In this document: positions 40,842 through 50,042 of the stretch, in pieces
How the letters are laid out: the number at the start of each line of letters is the position of its first letter
Numbering within the stretch: the first letter of the stretch is position 1
From: Lentisphaeria bacterium
GTDB taxonomy: Bacteria > Verrucomicrobiota > Lentisphaeria > Victivallales > Victivallaceae
DNA: 64,000 bases
Direction: 5' to 3'
Assembly: GCA_022768375.1 (NCBI GenBank)
Contig: JALEMG010000010.1
Location: 111,256 to 175,255, forward strand
Made by a program: the position numbers and the translations under genes
The notes under the pieces: model-generated
The model's input: the letters and a program-made list of their open reading frames with translations, nothing else
Told to the model about the DNA's origin: nothing
The model's database searches: none

Positions 40842-41917
40842 GCCAAATCCTTCCTCTTTGCGTCGCTTTCGTACTGTTCAAGGTCGCGGAATGTGTTGAT
40901 TTTTTGTTCCGTGTAGAAATCCCGATACCAGACGGCGGTGCGGCGGAACGCTTCTTCCGGCGTCCAGACCCCGTGCCATAAAAGTTCGGCGCGGGCCTTG
41001 GTGCAGTCCAGTGTGAGCAGACCGGCTTCGTGCGGGGCATCCGGCGGCGGGTTGAGGCGGAATCGGATCGCCGGCCAGTGCTTTTGCAGTTCGGAGGCGA
41101 CGGTTTCGACACGGATGAGACCATCGGTGTCCGGGCCGAAATTCCAGCCGTCGGCGAATTGTTTTTCGCCCGACAGCAGTTTTTGTCCCAGTTGCAGATA
41201 TCCGGAGAGCGGTTCCAGCACGTGCTGCCACGGACGGATCGCTTGCGGACTGCGGATCTCCACTTCGCATCCGGCGGCGGCGGCTTTCACCAGATCGGGG
41301 ACCAGCCGGTCGGCGGCCCAGTCGCCGCCGCCGATGACGTTGCCGGCCCGGGCCGAAGCCAAAAGCGTATGGTGCTTTATGCCGTAAGTGTCATTGTTGA
41401 AAAAACTGCGCCGATAACTGGAGACCGCCAGTTCCGTGCATCCTTTGCTGGCGCTGTAGGGGTCGTAGCCGCCCATGGGATCGTCCTCCCGGTAGCCGCG
41501 GAGTTGTTCGCGGTTTTCGTAGCACTTGTCGGAACTGATCACCACGATCGCCCGCACCGAATCCGTCAACCGGCAGGCTTCCAGCACATGAACGGTGCCC
41601 ATCACGTTGCTGGCGAATGTCTCCACCGGATGCGCATAGGAAAGCCGGACCAGCGGCTGCGCCGCCAGGTGAAAAACGATCTCGGGACGAAAATCCTCCA
41701 CGATCCGGGCCACGGCTTCCCGGTCCCGAATGTCGACCATTTCCGAACGGATCTCAGGGCGGACCAGGGCAAAATGGCTGAACTCTCCCGGCATGGGAAG
41801 CGCGACTCCGCAGACTTCCGCACCGAGCCGCCGCAGCCACAACGCCAGATACGATCCTTTGAACCCGGTGTGTCCGGTAAGCAATACGCGCCGATGATGA
41901 TAGATTTCGCCGAACAT
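40829..41917 (-). CDS. rfbG: CDP-glucose 4,6-dehydratase
   Basis: 362 residues, extended short-chain dehydrogenase. NAD-binding GHTGFKGSYLALWL (about 14-27), D-x-D region MVDIRDREAV, and catalytic YDPYSASKGCTELA (about 150-163; Tyr-x3-Lys). Converts CDP-glucose to CDP-4-keto-6-deoxyglucose. It lies between rfbF (4 nt upstream) and rfbH, in the order expected for a CDP-3,6-dideoxyhexose pathway. Confidence 0.93.
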   Translation of the reverse strand: MFGEIYHHRRVLLTGHTGFKGSYLALWLRRLGAEVCGVALPMPGEFSHFALVRPEIRSEMVDIRDREAVARIVEDFRPEIVFHLAAQPLVRLSYAHPVETFASNVMGTVHVLEACRLTDSVRAIVVISSDKCYENREQLRGYREDDPMGGYDPYSASKGCTELAVSSYRRSFFNNDTYGIKHHTLLASARAGNVIGGGDWAADRLVPDLVKAAAAGCEVEIRSPQAIRPWQHVLEPLSGYLQLGQKLLSGEKQFADGWNFGPDTDGLIRVETVASELQKHWPAIRFRLNPPPDAPHEAGLLTLDCTKARAELLWHGVWTPEEAFRRTAVWYRDFYTEQKINTFRDLEQYESDAKRKDLAWTK

Positions 41918-41920
41918 GGT

Positions 41921-42721
41921 TTACTTCCAGAATTTTGTCCACGGCGCATTGCCCCGCGCCCACATCGCATTCAGCAAATTGTATTCCCGCTGGTTGTCCA
42001 TGCATTGCCAGAATCCCTCATGGCGAAACACGCCCATTTCGCCGTCCGCGGCGCAATCGGTCATGGGTTCGCGTTCCAGAAACAGGTCTTCGTCAGTTGC
42101 CAGATAGCGGGAGACGAACTTCCGGTTGACCACCATGAAGCCGCCGTTGATATACCCCTGCGTCTGCGCCGGTTTTTCCTGAAAGCCCCGGACTTCCGCG
42201 CCGTCCAGCACCATTTCCCCGAAACGGGCTTCCGGATGTACCGCGGTGATGGTCAACAGTTTCCCATTGTCGAGGTGATGCCGGTACAAAGCGTCGATAT
42301 CCACATCGGACAGTCCGTCCCCGTAGGTCAGGAAGAAATTTTCCTCCTCCGGGAGCAGATATTTGGCCGCCCGGGCCACCCGGCCGCCGGTCATGGTTTC
42401 CAGCCCGGTGCCGGCCAGCGTCACCTGCCAGTCCGACTCCGGGGTTTCGCCGTGAAATTGGATTTCCGGGTGATGTCCGAGCGTGATGGTGGCGTCGGAG
42501 ATGCGCATGTGATAGTTCATGAAGTAATCCACAAACGCTTCCCGCTTGTAGCCGAGGCAGAGAATGAACCGGCGCACGCCGAATGCGGCATAAGTTTTCA
42601 TGATATGCCAGACGATCGGCTGTTCGCCGATGGGGACCATCGGCTTGGGCAGCAACTCCGTCACATCCCGGAGTCTGGTTCCCTTGCCTCCGCAGAGGAT
42701 CATCAGTGCTGGTTTGGACAT
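41921..42721 (-). CDS. rfbF: Glucose-1-phosphate cytidylyltransferase
   Basis: 266 residues, nucleotidyltransferase fold. ALMILCGGKGTRLRDVTELL (about 5-24) is the nucleotide-binding loop, followed by KPMVPIGEQPIVWHIMKTY. The metal-binding LTYGDGLSDVDIDAL is near residue 130. Makes CDP-glucose from glucose-1-phosphate and CTP. It is the first gene of the surface-sugar operon, with a strong promoter upstream and GGAGG ribosome site before ATG. Confidence 0.95.
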   Translation of the reverse strand: MSKPALMILCGGKGTRLRDVTELLPKPMVPIGEQPIVWHIMKTYAAFGVRRFILCLGYKREAFVDYFMNYHMRISDATITLGHHPEIQFHGETPESDWQVTLAGTGLETMTGGRVARAAKYLLPEEENFFLTYGDGLSDVDIDALYRHHLDNGKLLTITAVHPEARFGEMVLDGAEVRGFQEKPAQTQGYINGGFMVVNRKFVSRYLATDEDLFLEREPMTDCAADGEMGVFRHEGFWQCMDNQREYNLLNAMWARGNAPWTKFWK

Positions 42722-42774
42722 AGCGGCCCTCCATAATACATCAAAGACGCACGGATCACATAAGACTTGAGAAA

Positions 42775-42803
42775 AATATAAACCATTTTATTTCACTTTG
42801 CAA
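42775..42803 (-). promoter_or_regulatory. Promoter of the rfbFGH surface-sugar operon
   Basis: Minus-strand -35 TTGCAA (42798-42803), 17-bp spacer, -10 TATATT (42775-42780), 54 bp upstream of the rfbF ATG in an AT-rich stretch. Confidence 0.7.
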
Positions 42804-42896
42804 GCATTTTCAGCAACATATTTACACTGACATATCACGGTATAGGACTCTGTCGGATTTTTTTGATGAATATCCTGTTTGGGAACGAACGATTTT

Positions 42897-43590
42897 CTAC
42901 GGCATCCGTGGCGGTCTCGACGATGAACTTGATTTCGGTTGATTGGACACAACGATGAAATCCTCGTTATCAAACCAGATGTGGCGGAAATTTTTTGGAG
43001 CAGATGGAAGATGGGGAAAACTCTTCTGTCTGCACCATAAAATCAGTTCCGGACAATTATCCCTCTTATACTTTTCCGGAGGACGGAATATACTGACAAT
43101 GGGGGAATTTACCTGACGAAGCAACATCCATGTAAGGTCGGAATGCGCAGAATCCGGTCCTACCCAAACACATTTCAAATCGGCATGGTCGGAGAGAAAT
43201 TTCTCCATGTCGGTATATGTATATGTCCTTCCAATTATGCCATTATTCAGGTCGCGGGAAATTATTCGATCATATGTATAGAGTTGAGAAAGAGCGGATA
43301 TGCACAGTGCTCCGGCAAGAATTCTCAGCAACGGCGAAACTTTGCCTGAAATCATCAGGAACAGACAGCCTGTCAAAAAAATGGGTTTGCTTGGCATAGC
43401 CCATCTGATCTTATTTACAAATAGTGTCGCCAATAAAAGGTTTTTCAAATCGGATGATCAACTCTTCCGAGGACATAAAATCGCGTATGAACGCGGTCGC
43501 CGCCGACGCGACAACGAAAGAAAGCAGCACGGTCAAAAGGTTATTGATGAACAATGCTTTTATTTTTGGCAAGCCGCATGCGATTTTCAT
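42897..43590 (-). pseudogene. Decayed membrane protein gene, possibly a glycosyltransferase-like C-terminus
   Basis: Two overlapping minus-strand frames. 43411-43590 (59 residues) begins MKIACGLPKIKALFINNLLT, a basic start plus membrane helix, then stops. 42897-43448 (183 residues) continues in another frame with two hydrophobic stretches (RWAMPSKPIFLTGCLFLMIS and LLRILAGALCISALSQ) and a soluble tail with KCVWVGPDSAHSDLTWMLLR. Together they read like a frameshifted, shortened polytopic protein, perhaps from a glycan cluster given the position beside rfbF and the low GC. No catalytic motif survives. An intact small gene for the second frame cannot be excluded. Confidence 0.45.
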
Positions 43591-43904
43591 ACTAAGCGTA
43601 CACTCCTGTTGAGAAAACGAGTGTTCTGCTTTTCCCGAATTGCGAGGCGGCCATTACGGAGGTTGCTGAAACAGACGGAGGGAAGGATGGGCAAAACATT
43701 GACGCCGTGCGCCACGCCGCTGATCCGCATTTTAGAAATTCCCTTCGCCGTATGAATACATATTGACCCCTGATATAATACCTGTAGCAAAAAAAAGCAA
43801 ATTGCTCTCAAAAATTTCTTGACACGGACGCTTTTTAGCCCACACAATAAAACCGCCCCGGGCGGACGGGTGGTACGATCCCGGGGCGCAGCGGGAATGC
43901 CCGG
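43591..43904. other. Intergenic region between clpB and the decayed gene
   Basis: 314 bp with no credible gene on either strand. The clpB terminator (43846-43887) is the only feature I can support. The rest is AT-rich, in contrast to clpB. Confidence 0.5.
43846..43887 (-). terminator. Rho-independent terminator of clpB
   Basis: Minus-strand stem GCCCCGGG... paired with CCCGGGGC (43855-43862 and 43880-43887), followed by GGTTTTATTG. It lies 18 nt beyond the clpB stop. Confidence 0.8.
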
Positions 43905-46481
43905 TTACGCGAATACGATATCGCCGTCTTTGGCCAGCACTTTGACCGTGCTGTTCGGCATGATTTCTCCGGCGATGAGTTTCCGCGACAGCGGCGTCTC
44001 CACCAGCCGGATGATCGCCCGCTTCAGCGGCCGCGCCCCGAAGTCCGGGTCGTAGCCCGCTTCCGCGATCAGATCGCAGGCGCTGTCGTCGATCTCCAGC
44101 GTGATGTCATTGTCCGCCAGCCGCGCCGCCAGTTTCTGCAACTGCAGCGCCACGATGCGGCGGATCTCCTCCTTGTTCAGGCTGTGGAAGATCAGCGTCT
44201 CGTCGATCCGGTTCAGAAACTCCGGCCGGAAGTGCCGGCGCAGTTCCGCGAAAAGTTCGTCCTTCAACTTTTCCTGGTCCTGTCCGTGGTGTTCCAGAAT
44301 CAGCGAACTGCCCAGATTGCTGGTCATGATGATGATGGTATTCTTGAAACTCACGGTCCGCCCCTGCGAATCCGTGACCCGTCCGTCCTCCAGGATCTGC
44401 AGCAGGATGTTGAAAACATCCGGATGCGCTTTTTCGATCTCGTCGAACAACACCACCGAGTAGGGCCGGCGGCGGACGGCTTCGGTCAGTTGTCCGCCTT
44501 CCTCGTAGCCGACGTAGCCCGGAGGCGCGCCGATCAGCCGCGAGACGCTGAATTTCTCCATGTACTCGGACATGTCGATCCGCACCATCGCCCGCTCGTC
44601 GTCAAAGAGTTGCTGGGCCAGCGCCCGGGCCAGTTCCGTTTTGCCCACCCCGGTGGGGCCGAGGAAAATGAAACTTGCGATGGGGCGCGCCGGGTCCTGC
44701 AGTCCGGCCCGCGCCCGCAGCACCGCATCGGAAACGGCGGTCACGGCCTCGTCCTGTCCGATGACCCGTTCGTGCAGGTGCGCGGCCAAGGCCAGCAGTT
44801 TCTCCTTTTCGCTCTGGATCAGTTTCGTTACCGGAATATGGGTCCAGCGGCTGATGATCCCGGCGATATCCTCCTCGTCCACCTCCTCTTTCAGCATTCG
44901 GGACGCATTGGATTCCCGGATGGCGGCTTCGGCGTCGGCCAGTTGCTTCTCCAGCCCCGGGATGGTCCCGTGGCGGAGTTCGGCCGCCCGCTCCAGATCG
45001 TAGGAGCGTTCCGCCTTTTCCAACTGGGTCTTCGCCAGATCCAGCGCTTCGCGGTAGTGCCGCAGATCGGCGATGGCCTTTTTCTCGTTCTCGTAACGAA
45101 TTTGCAGTTCCTTGCCCTGCGCGCGCAGTTCGGCGGCCTCCTTCTCCAGTGTTTCGCGGCGCTTGATCCCCGCGGGGTCCTGTTCATTACGCAGACTGGT
45201 GATCTCGATTTCCAACTGCATGAGTTTGCGGCGGTTCTCGTCCACCTCCACCGGACTGCTGTCGATCTCGGTCCGCAGCGCGGCGGCGGCTTCGTCCACC
45301 AGGTCGATGGCCTTGTCCGGCAGAAACCGGTCCGCGATGTACTTGTCCGCCAGCACCGCGGCGGCCACCAGCGCGCTGTCCCGCAGCCGCACGCCGTGGT
45401 GCAGTTCGTAGCGCTCCTTCAGGCCCCGCAGGATGGAGATGGTGTCCTCCACCGACGGCGGATTGACCAGCACCGACTGGAAACGGCGTTCCAGCGCGGG
45501 GTCCTTCTCGATGTACTTGCGGTATTCGTCCAGCGTGGTGGCGCCGATGCAGTGCAGTTCGCCCCGGGCCAGCATGGGTTTGAGCAGATTGCCCGCGTCC
45601 ATGGAACCCTCGGAAGCGCCCGCGCCCACCACGGTGTGCAGTTCGTCGATGAACAGAATGATCTTGCCCTCGGAACTGGTGACCTCCTTGAGCACGGCTT
45701 TGAGCCGCTCCTCGAATTCGCCCCGGTATTTGGCCCCGGCGATCAGCGCGCCCATGTCCAGCGCCACCACCCGGCGGTCCTTGAGGTTCTCCGGCACGTC
45801 GCCCCGGACGATCCGGCGGGCGAGACCCTCGGCGATGGCGGTTTTGCCCACCCCGGGTTCCCCGATCAGCACCGGGTTGTTCTTGGTCCGGCGGGAAAGA
45901 ATCTGGATCACCCGGCGGATCTCCTCGTCCCGGCCGATGACCGGGTCCAGTTTGTCCTGCATCGCCATCTGGGTCAGATCGCGCGAATACTTGTTGAGCG
46001 CGTCGAACGTCGCCTCCGGTTCCGCGCTGGTCACCCGCTGGTTGCCCCGGAGCGACTGCAGCGCCTGCATGACTTTTTCCTGCGTCACGCCGGAGTGCTC
46101 CAGCAGCGCGGCGGTCTCCTTGCTCTCGGCCATGACGCCCAGCAGCAGGTGTTCCACGCTGATGTATTCGTCCTTCATCTCCTGCGCGTACTGCATGGCG
46201 CGGTTCAGCGCCAGTCCGAACTCCCGCGACGCGGGCGGATTGGGCTGATTGCCGCCCTCCAGCCGGGGCAGTTTGCCCAGTTCGGCCTCCATTTTTCCGC
46301 GGAACAGCGCGACGTTGACCCCGCACTTTTCCAGAATGGATGTCGCCAGCCCGGTCTCGTCGGCCAGCAGTCCGGCCAGTACGTGCAGCGCCCGCAGTTC
46401 CGTGTGCCCGGAATTCACCGCGATGTTCTGCGCGTTGAGCAGCGCTTCGCGGCTCTTGTTGGTCAGTTTGTCCATGTTCAT
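43905..46481 (-). CDS. clpB: ATP-dependent chaperone ClpB (disaggregase)
   Basis: 858 residues, full length. N-terminal repeat domain (about 1-150, starting [20 protein letters not shown]), NBD1 with Walker [15 protein letters not shown] (about 207-220), the long coiled-coil middle domain (about 410-530), NBD2 with Walker [15 protein letters not shown] (about 607-620), and sensor motifs toward the C-terminus. No ClpP-interaction loop is evident, as expected for ClpB. Rescues aggregated proteins with DnaK. Its upstream region carries a sigma-54-like -24/-12 element rather than an obvious CIRCE element or sigma-32 site. Confidence 0.97.
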   Translation of the reverse strand: MNMDKLTNKSREALLNAQNIAVNSGHTELRALHVLAGLLADETGLATSILEKCGVNVALFRGKMEAELGKLPRLEGGNQPNPPASREFGLALNRAMQYAQEMKDEYISVEHLLLGVMAESKETAALLEHSGVTQEKVMQALQSLRGNQRVTSAEPEATFDALNKYSRDLTQMAMQDKLDPVIGRDEEIRRVIQILSRRTKNNPVLIGEPGVGKTAIAEGLARRIVRGDVPENLKDRRVVALDMGALIAGAKYRGEFEERLKAVLKEVTSSEGKIILFIDELHTVVGAGASEGSMDAGNLLKPMLARGELHCIGATTLDEYRKYIEKDPALERRFQSVLVNPPSVEDTISILRGLKERYELHHGVRLRDSALVAAAVLADKYIADRFLPDKAIDLVDEAAAALRTEIDSSPVEVDENRRKLMQLEIEITSLRNEQDPAGIKRRETLEKEAAELRAQGKELQIRYENEKKAIADLRHYREALDLAKTQLEKAERSYDLERAAELRHGTIPGLEKQLADAEAAIRESNASRMLKEEVDEEDIAGIISRWTHIPVTKLIQSEKEKLLALAAHLHERVIGQDEAVTAVSDAVLRARAGLQDPARPIASFIFLGPTGVGKTELARALAQQLFDDERAMVRIDMSEYMEKFSVSRLIGAPPGYVGYEEGGQLTEAVRRRPYSVVLFDEIEKAHPDVFNILLQILEDGRVTDSQGRTVSFKNTIIIMTSNLGSSLILEHHGQDQEKLKDELFAELRRHFRPEFLNRIDETLIFHSLNKEEIRRIVALQLQKLAARLADNDITLEIDDSACDLIAEAGYDPDFGARPLKRAIIRLVETPLSRKLIAGEIMPNSTVKVLAKDGDIVFA

Positions 46482-46518
46482 GTTTCACCTCCGTAATTTT
46501 TTGTCTTCACCCTCGGGG

Positions 46519-46535
46519 AAGCAAGGCGCGTGCCA
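46519..46535 (-). promoter_or_regulatory. Sigma-54-type (-24/-12) promoter of clpB
   Basis: Minus-strand TGGCACGCGCCTTGCTT matches the TGGCACG-N4-TTGCW consensus at every fixed position, with GG and GC separated by ten bases. It lies about 38 nt upstream of the clpB ATG, predicting a leader of roughly 28 nt that contains the GGAGG ribosome site. No activator-binding site was identified. Confidence 0.55.
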
Positions 46536-46558
46536 GACGGGATTTTTCGGAGTCGGAC

Positions 46559-46587
46559 TTGAATATTTCCCCGGGGAAGTGTATATT
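46559..46587 (+). promoter_or_regulatory. Promoter of the SpoU-type methyltransferase gene
   Basis: -35 TTGAAT (46559-46564), 17-bp spacer, -10 TATATT (46582-46587), divergent from clpB and 53 bp before the ATG at 46640. Confidence 0.6.
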
Positions 46588-46639
46588 TATGACACAATCG
46601 CGTGGCAAAACTATACATGTGTCATATCGGTCGTTCGCA

Positions 46640-47467
46640 ATGCAGTACCTCTCGATCACCAGTGCTCAGAACCCGGCGGTCAAGCACCTGGTCAAACTCC
46701 GGGACCGCCGGACCCGCGACGCGGAAGGCGTTACCCTGCTGGAAGGCTACCGGGAACTCACCCGCGCCGCCGAATACGGCATGAAACTGTCCGAAGTGTA
46801 CTTTTCCCCGGAACACTTCCTCGGCGTCAACGAATTTGCCCTGCTGGAGCGCTTCGCCGCCGCCGGGATCAAGGTGGTGCAGTTGGCTCCGCATCTGCTG
46901 GAAAAAATCACCTACCGCGACCGGCCCGAGGGTCTGCTGGCCGTGGCCGCCGTCCGGCGGCACGATCTGGACCTGCTCCCGGAATTCGCTTCTCCGCTGT
47001 ATCTCGTGGCCGAAACCATCGAGAAACCCGGCAATCTCGGGTCCATGCTCCGCAGCGCGGACGCCGCGGGCGCCGACGCGCTCATCGTCTGCGAAAAGAA
47101 GACCGATCTCTACAATCCCAACGTCATCCGCGCCAGTACCGGAGCGATCTTTTCCGTGCCGGTGGGGGTGTGCGACAACGCTTCCGCGCTGGCGTATCTG
47201 CGGGCGCGGGGAGTGAAAATTCTCGCCGCCACGCCGCATACCGACTTCAAGTACACCGAGGTGGATCTGACCCAGCCGGTGGCCATCGTCGTCGGAGCGG
47301 AACAGACCGGGCTGACCGATTTCTGGATGGAACAGGCGGACCTGAAGGTCAATATCCCCATGCTGGGCAAAATCGACTCCCTCAACGTGGCCGCCGCCGC
47401 CACGATCCTGCTTTACGAAGCGGCCCGACAGCGGAACTTCCGTCCCTCCGCCCCGGTGCGGCACTGA
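46640..47467 (+). CDS. SpoU/TrmH-family RNA 2'-O-methyltransferase
   Basis: 275 residues from ATG 46640; the upstream frame from 46559 would start inside the promoter. The N-terminal substrate-binding segment (NPAVKHLVKLRDRRTRDAEG) is followed by the SPOUT knot with motif 1 EKPGNLGSMLRSADA (about 135-149), motif 2 VVGAEQTGLTDFW (about 217-229) and motif 3 IPMLGKIDSLNVAAAATILL (about 240-259). It methylates the 2'-hydroxyl of rRNA or tRNA ribose using SAM. The exact target (23S rRNA Gm2251-type or another site) cannot be told. It is followed by the inverted-repeat region. Confidence 0.9.
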   Translation: MQYLSITSAQNPAVKHLVKLRDRRTRDAEGVTLLEGYRELTRAAEYGMKLSEVYFSPEHFLGVNEFALLERFAAAGIKVVQLAPHLLEKITYRDRPEGLLAVAAVRRHDLDLLPEFASPLYLVAETIEKPGNLGSMLRSADAAGADALIVCEKKTDLYNPNVIRASTGAIFSVPVGVCDNASALAYLRARGVKILAATPHTDFKYTEVDLTQPVAIVVGAEQTGLTDFWMEQADLKVNIPMLGKIDSLNVAAAATILLYEAARQRNFRPSAPVRH

Positions 47468-47496
47468 GGCGGCCGGAGGCGTTGTTTCCCTTTTTT

Positions 47497-47812
47497 GAGG
47501 GGCTCCTCGCCCCTCAAACTCCCATCGGCAAGGTTCGCACCTTGCAACCCGAGGAAAAAATTGCATTTTTTCCCGCTTCTCTTTTGTCGCTGCCAAAAGA
47601 AACGGGTTGACGCCGCGTCTTGGTTTTTCATCCGAAAAACCCGACTCGGGCGTCCCCTTCCGACGGCGGCCGTAGGGAATAACGCCAATCACCGTTTTGC
47701 CTATCGAATACCGCAAATCCTGCGCCCCTGACCCGCCTTTTTGGGCGAATCAGGGGACTTGTCTTTGCTATGGCCCCCGTTACCCGTATTGCCATGTTTG
47801 TCACCCCCTCCC
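47497..47812. repeat. Left copy of an approximately 320-bp inverted repeat
   Basis: Begins with the palindrome GAGGGGCTCCTCGCCCCTC (47497-47515), passes through CGCCAATCACCGTTTTGCCT and a hairpin CCCCTGA...TCAGGGG (47725-47756), and ends near TTACCCGTATTGCCATGTTT (47781-47800). It is imperfectly complementary (about 85% by eye) to 48119-48439 along its whole length. No transposase is encoded. One frame stays partly open in both copies. Confidence 0.85.
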
Positions 47813-48118
47813 GCCGAACGCTCCCGACCGCCGACCGATCCCCGTTTACAACGATTGCAGATGTTTGCGGGAAGCGGCGCGCAATTGTCGGAACCGTCAT
47901 TTTTCGATGATGTTTCAGCATCACCGTCTTTTGGTTACGATCTCGATGTTTTTGTCGCTTTCTCACAGAGGGGACCGATACAGCGGCTTTTTCCTGTCTT
48001 ATCTTTCCTTGTGAAAAAAGGCCATGTTTTTTGCGTATGCCACTACAATTTTTCCCCCAAAAAAAGCACCCGTAATCGTCGCAGGCGGTAATTGGTCCGC
48101 AGTCAGGAACGTACGGTA
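47813..48118. other. Unique core between the inverted repeat copies
   Basis: About 306 bp with no recognisable gene, tRNA or known motif. Long minus-strand frames run through it into the repeat arms but look like chance. Either a spacer between two independently inserted repeats or the body of one larger element. Confidence 0.5.
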
Positions 48119-48439
48119 AAAAGGGGGCCAAAAACATCACAATACGGGTAACGGAAGCCATAGCAAAGACAAGTCCCCTGATTCGCCAAAAAAGGCGGGT
48201 CAGGGGCGCGGGATTTGCGGTATTCGATAGGCAAAACGGTGATTGGCATTATTCCATACGGTCGCCATCGGAAGGGGACGTCCACGTCTTTGCTTTTCGG
48301 ATGAAAAACAAAGACGCGGCGTCAACCCGCTTTCGCAGATGAAGAAAAAAAGGAGCGGGAAAAAACGAAAGTTTTTTCCTCGGGGTTGCAAGGTTGTGAA
48401 ACCTTGCCGGGGGAGTCAGAGGGGCGAGGAGCCCCTCTG
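48119..48439. repeat. Right copy of the approximately 320-bp inverted repeat
   Basis: Reverse complement of the left copy. It includes the hairpin CCCCTGATTCGCC...GGCGGGTCAGGGG (48175-48206) and ends with the palindrome GAGGGGCGAGGAGCCCCTC (48419-48437). It lies 22 nt from the rplQ terminator. Confidence 0.85.
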
Positions 48440-48460
48440 ATATCCGTTCGGAAGGATCAT

Positions 48461-48496
48461 AAAAAACCCGGAGGAAGTTTGCACTTCCCCCGGGTT
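48461..48496 (-). terminator. Rho-independent terminator of the alpha ribosomal operon
   Basis: Minus-strand stem AACCCGGGGGAAGT / ACTTCCTCCGGGTT with loop GCAA (48465-48496), followed by a T tract (48461-48466). It lies 21 nt beyond the rplQ stop. Confidence 0.88.
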
Positions 48497-48516
48497 GCTG
48501 ACAGCGGTGCGGCGGA

Positions 48517-48909
48517 TTATTCCGCCTTGTCTTCCGTCTTGGCGGCTTCCGCCTCGGCCTTGACCAGTTGGATCAGGCACATTTCGGCGGCGTCGCCCCG
48601 ACGGAACCCCAGTTTGTAGATCCGGGTGTATCCGCCGTTGCGGTTCGCGTACTCGGGCGCGACCACGTCGAACAGGTGCTTCACCGCGTCCCGGCTGTGG
48701 AGTTTCGCATAGGCGAGACGACGGTTGTGGATGTCGCCTTTTTTGCCGATGGTGATGAGTTTTTCCGCGAAACGGCGGAGTTCTTTGGCCTTGACCAGAG
48801 TGGTCTCGATCTGACCGTGGATGAACAGACTGTTCGCCATGTTGGCAAGCATGGCCCGGCGATGGGCGCCGGAACGTCCGACCTTGAAAGTGGCGACTTT
48901 ATGACGCAT
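48517..48909 (-). CDS. rplQ: 50S ribosomal protein L17
   Basis: 130 residues starting MRHKVATFKVGRSGAHRRAM, the invariant L17 N-terminus, with LANMANSLFIHGQIETTLVK following. It contains the GDIHNRRLAYAKL block and a short acidic-basic C-terminal tail. It lies 6 nt after rpoA and ends the operon before a strong terminator. Component of the large subunit near the exit tunnel. Confidence 0.97.
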   Translation of the reverse strand: MRHKVATFKVGRSGAHRRAMLANMANSLFIHGQIETTLVKAKELRRFAEKLITIGKKGDIHNRRLAYAKLHSRDAVKHLFDVVAPEYANRNGGYTRIYKLGFRRGDAAEMCLIQLVKAEAEAAKTEDKAE

Positions 48910-48915
48910 GATCGG

Positions 48916-49941
48916 TTACTCTCCTTCTTTTTTCTCTTCGGCGTTGGCGCGAACCTTGGCCGCTTCCGCTTCGAGGGCGGCAAGCAGGCGGTCGCTCAGG
49001 GTCATCCCCAGTTCCAATCCGTGCTTTTCGATCTTTTCCTTGATTTCGTCCAGGGATTTTTTGCCGAAGTTGCGGTATTTCAGCATCCGGCTCTCCGTCT
49101 TGTTGCACAACTCGAACACCAACTTGATGTTGGCGCTGTTGAGGCAGTTCATGGCCCTCACGGAGAGGTCGAGCACCTCCACATCCTGCGAGAGCATTTT
49201 GAACTGTCTGGCTTCTTCCTCGGTCAGCACGACGTTCTTTTCCTGCACCTGGGAACCCATGAAAGGCTGCAGGTGGTCGCGCAGGATCCGGGCCGCTTCC
49301 TCCAGCGCGTTGCGCGGCGTGACCCGACCGTCGGTCCAGATTTCCAACTCCAGACTGTCCATTTCCGTCTCTTCGCCGACCCGGGCGGCGCCGACCTGAT
49401 AGTTGACGCGGGTGACGGGGCTGAACAGGCAGTCCACCGGAATGGTTCCGATGGTCCGGTTCACCACGCTCTCCTCGGCGGGCAGATAGCCGCGTCCGGA
49501 GACGACTTCGATGACGGCGTGGAATTTCTTGTCCTTGTCCAACGTGCAGATCAACTGCTCCGGATTGAGCACTTCGACGGTGCTGTCGCAGACGATGTCG
49601 GCGGCGGTGACGGCGCCGGCCTTGTCCTTGACGATCTCCAGAGTTTTCGGACCCTCGGCATGGATATTGAGTTTGACGCACTTCAGATTGAGCACGATCT
49701 CCGTAATATCTTCGACCACGTTGTCAAGAGAATCAAACTCATGCTTGGCGTTGTCGATACGCACGGAACTGATCGCCGCGCCGTCGAGCGACGACAGCAG
49801 CACCCGGCGCAGCGAATTGCCCAGCGTGTGACCGAAACCGCGCTGAAGCGGCTGGGCGGTAAATTTCGCATAGGTCGGGGTCTCGGTCGCTTCATCGACA
49901 ACGATCGACTTGGGCATCGGGAAACCGATTGATGAACTCAT
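48916..49941 (-). CDS. rpoA: RNA polymerase alpha subunit
   Basis: 341 residues. The NTD has the dimerisation core GFGHTLGNSLRRVLLSSLDG (about 35-54). The CTD contains the helix-hairpin-helix LSVRAMNCLNSANIKLVFEL (about 262-281) and the KSLDEIKEKIEKHGLELGM region (about 298-316). A charged C-terminal extension follows. It is preceded by rpsK rather than rpsD, which is the usual upstream gene. Confidence 0.97.
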   Translation of the reverse strand: MSSSIGFPMPKSIVVDEATETPTYAKFTAQPLQRGFGHTLGNSLRRVLLSSLDGAAISSVRIDNAKHEFDSLDNVVEDITEIVLNLKCVKLNIHAEGPKTLEIVKDKAGAVTAADIVCDSTVEVLNPEQLICTLDKDKKFHAVIEVVSGRGYLPAEESVVNRTIGTIPVDCLFSPVTRVNYQVGAARVGEETEMDSLELEIWTDGRVTPRNALEEAARILRDHLQPFMGSQVQEKNVVLTEEEARQFKMLSQDVEVLDLSVRAMNCLNSANIKLVFELCNKTESRMLKYRNFGKKSLDEIKEKIEKHGLELGMTLSDRLLAALEAEAAKVRANAEEKKEGE

Positions 49942-50042
49942 GACTCTTATCCTCCAAAAATTGCTGGTGTCCAGCAGACACTTGATTCAATCCAAACTTG
50001 CCGGATGTGTTCCCCGCGGCGGCGCACCGCCGCGGCGGGACA

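Noticed and set aside
47628..48161. 177-residue minus-strand frame across the left repeat and core
   Set aside because: It spans repeat and unique core with no start signal. The conserved part is better explained as repeat sequence.
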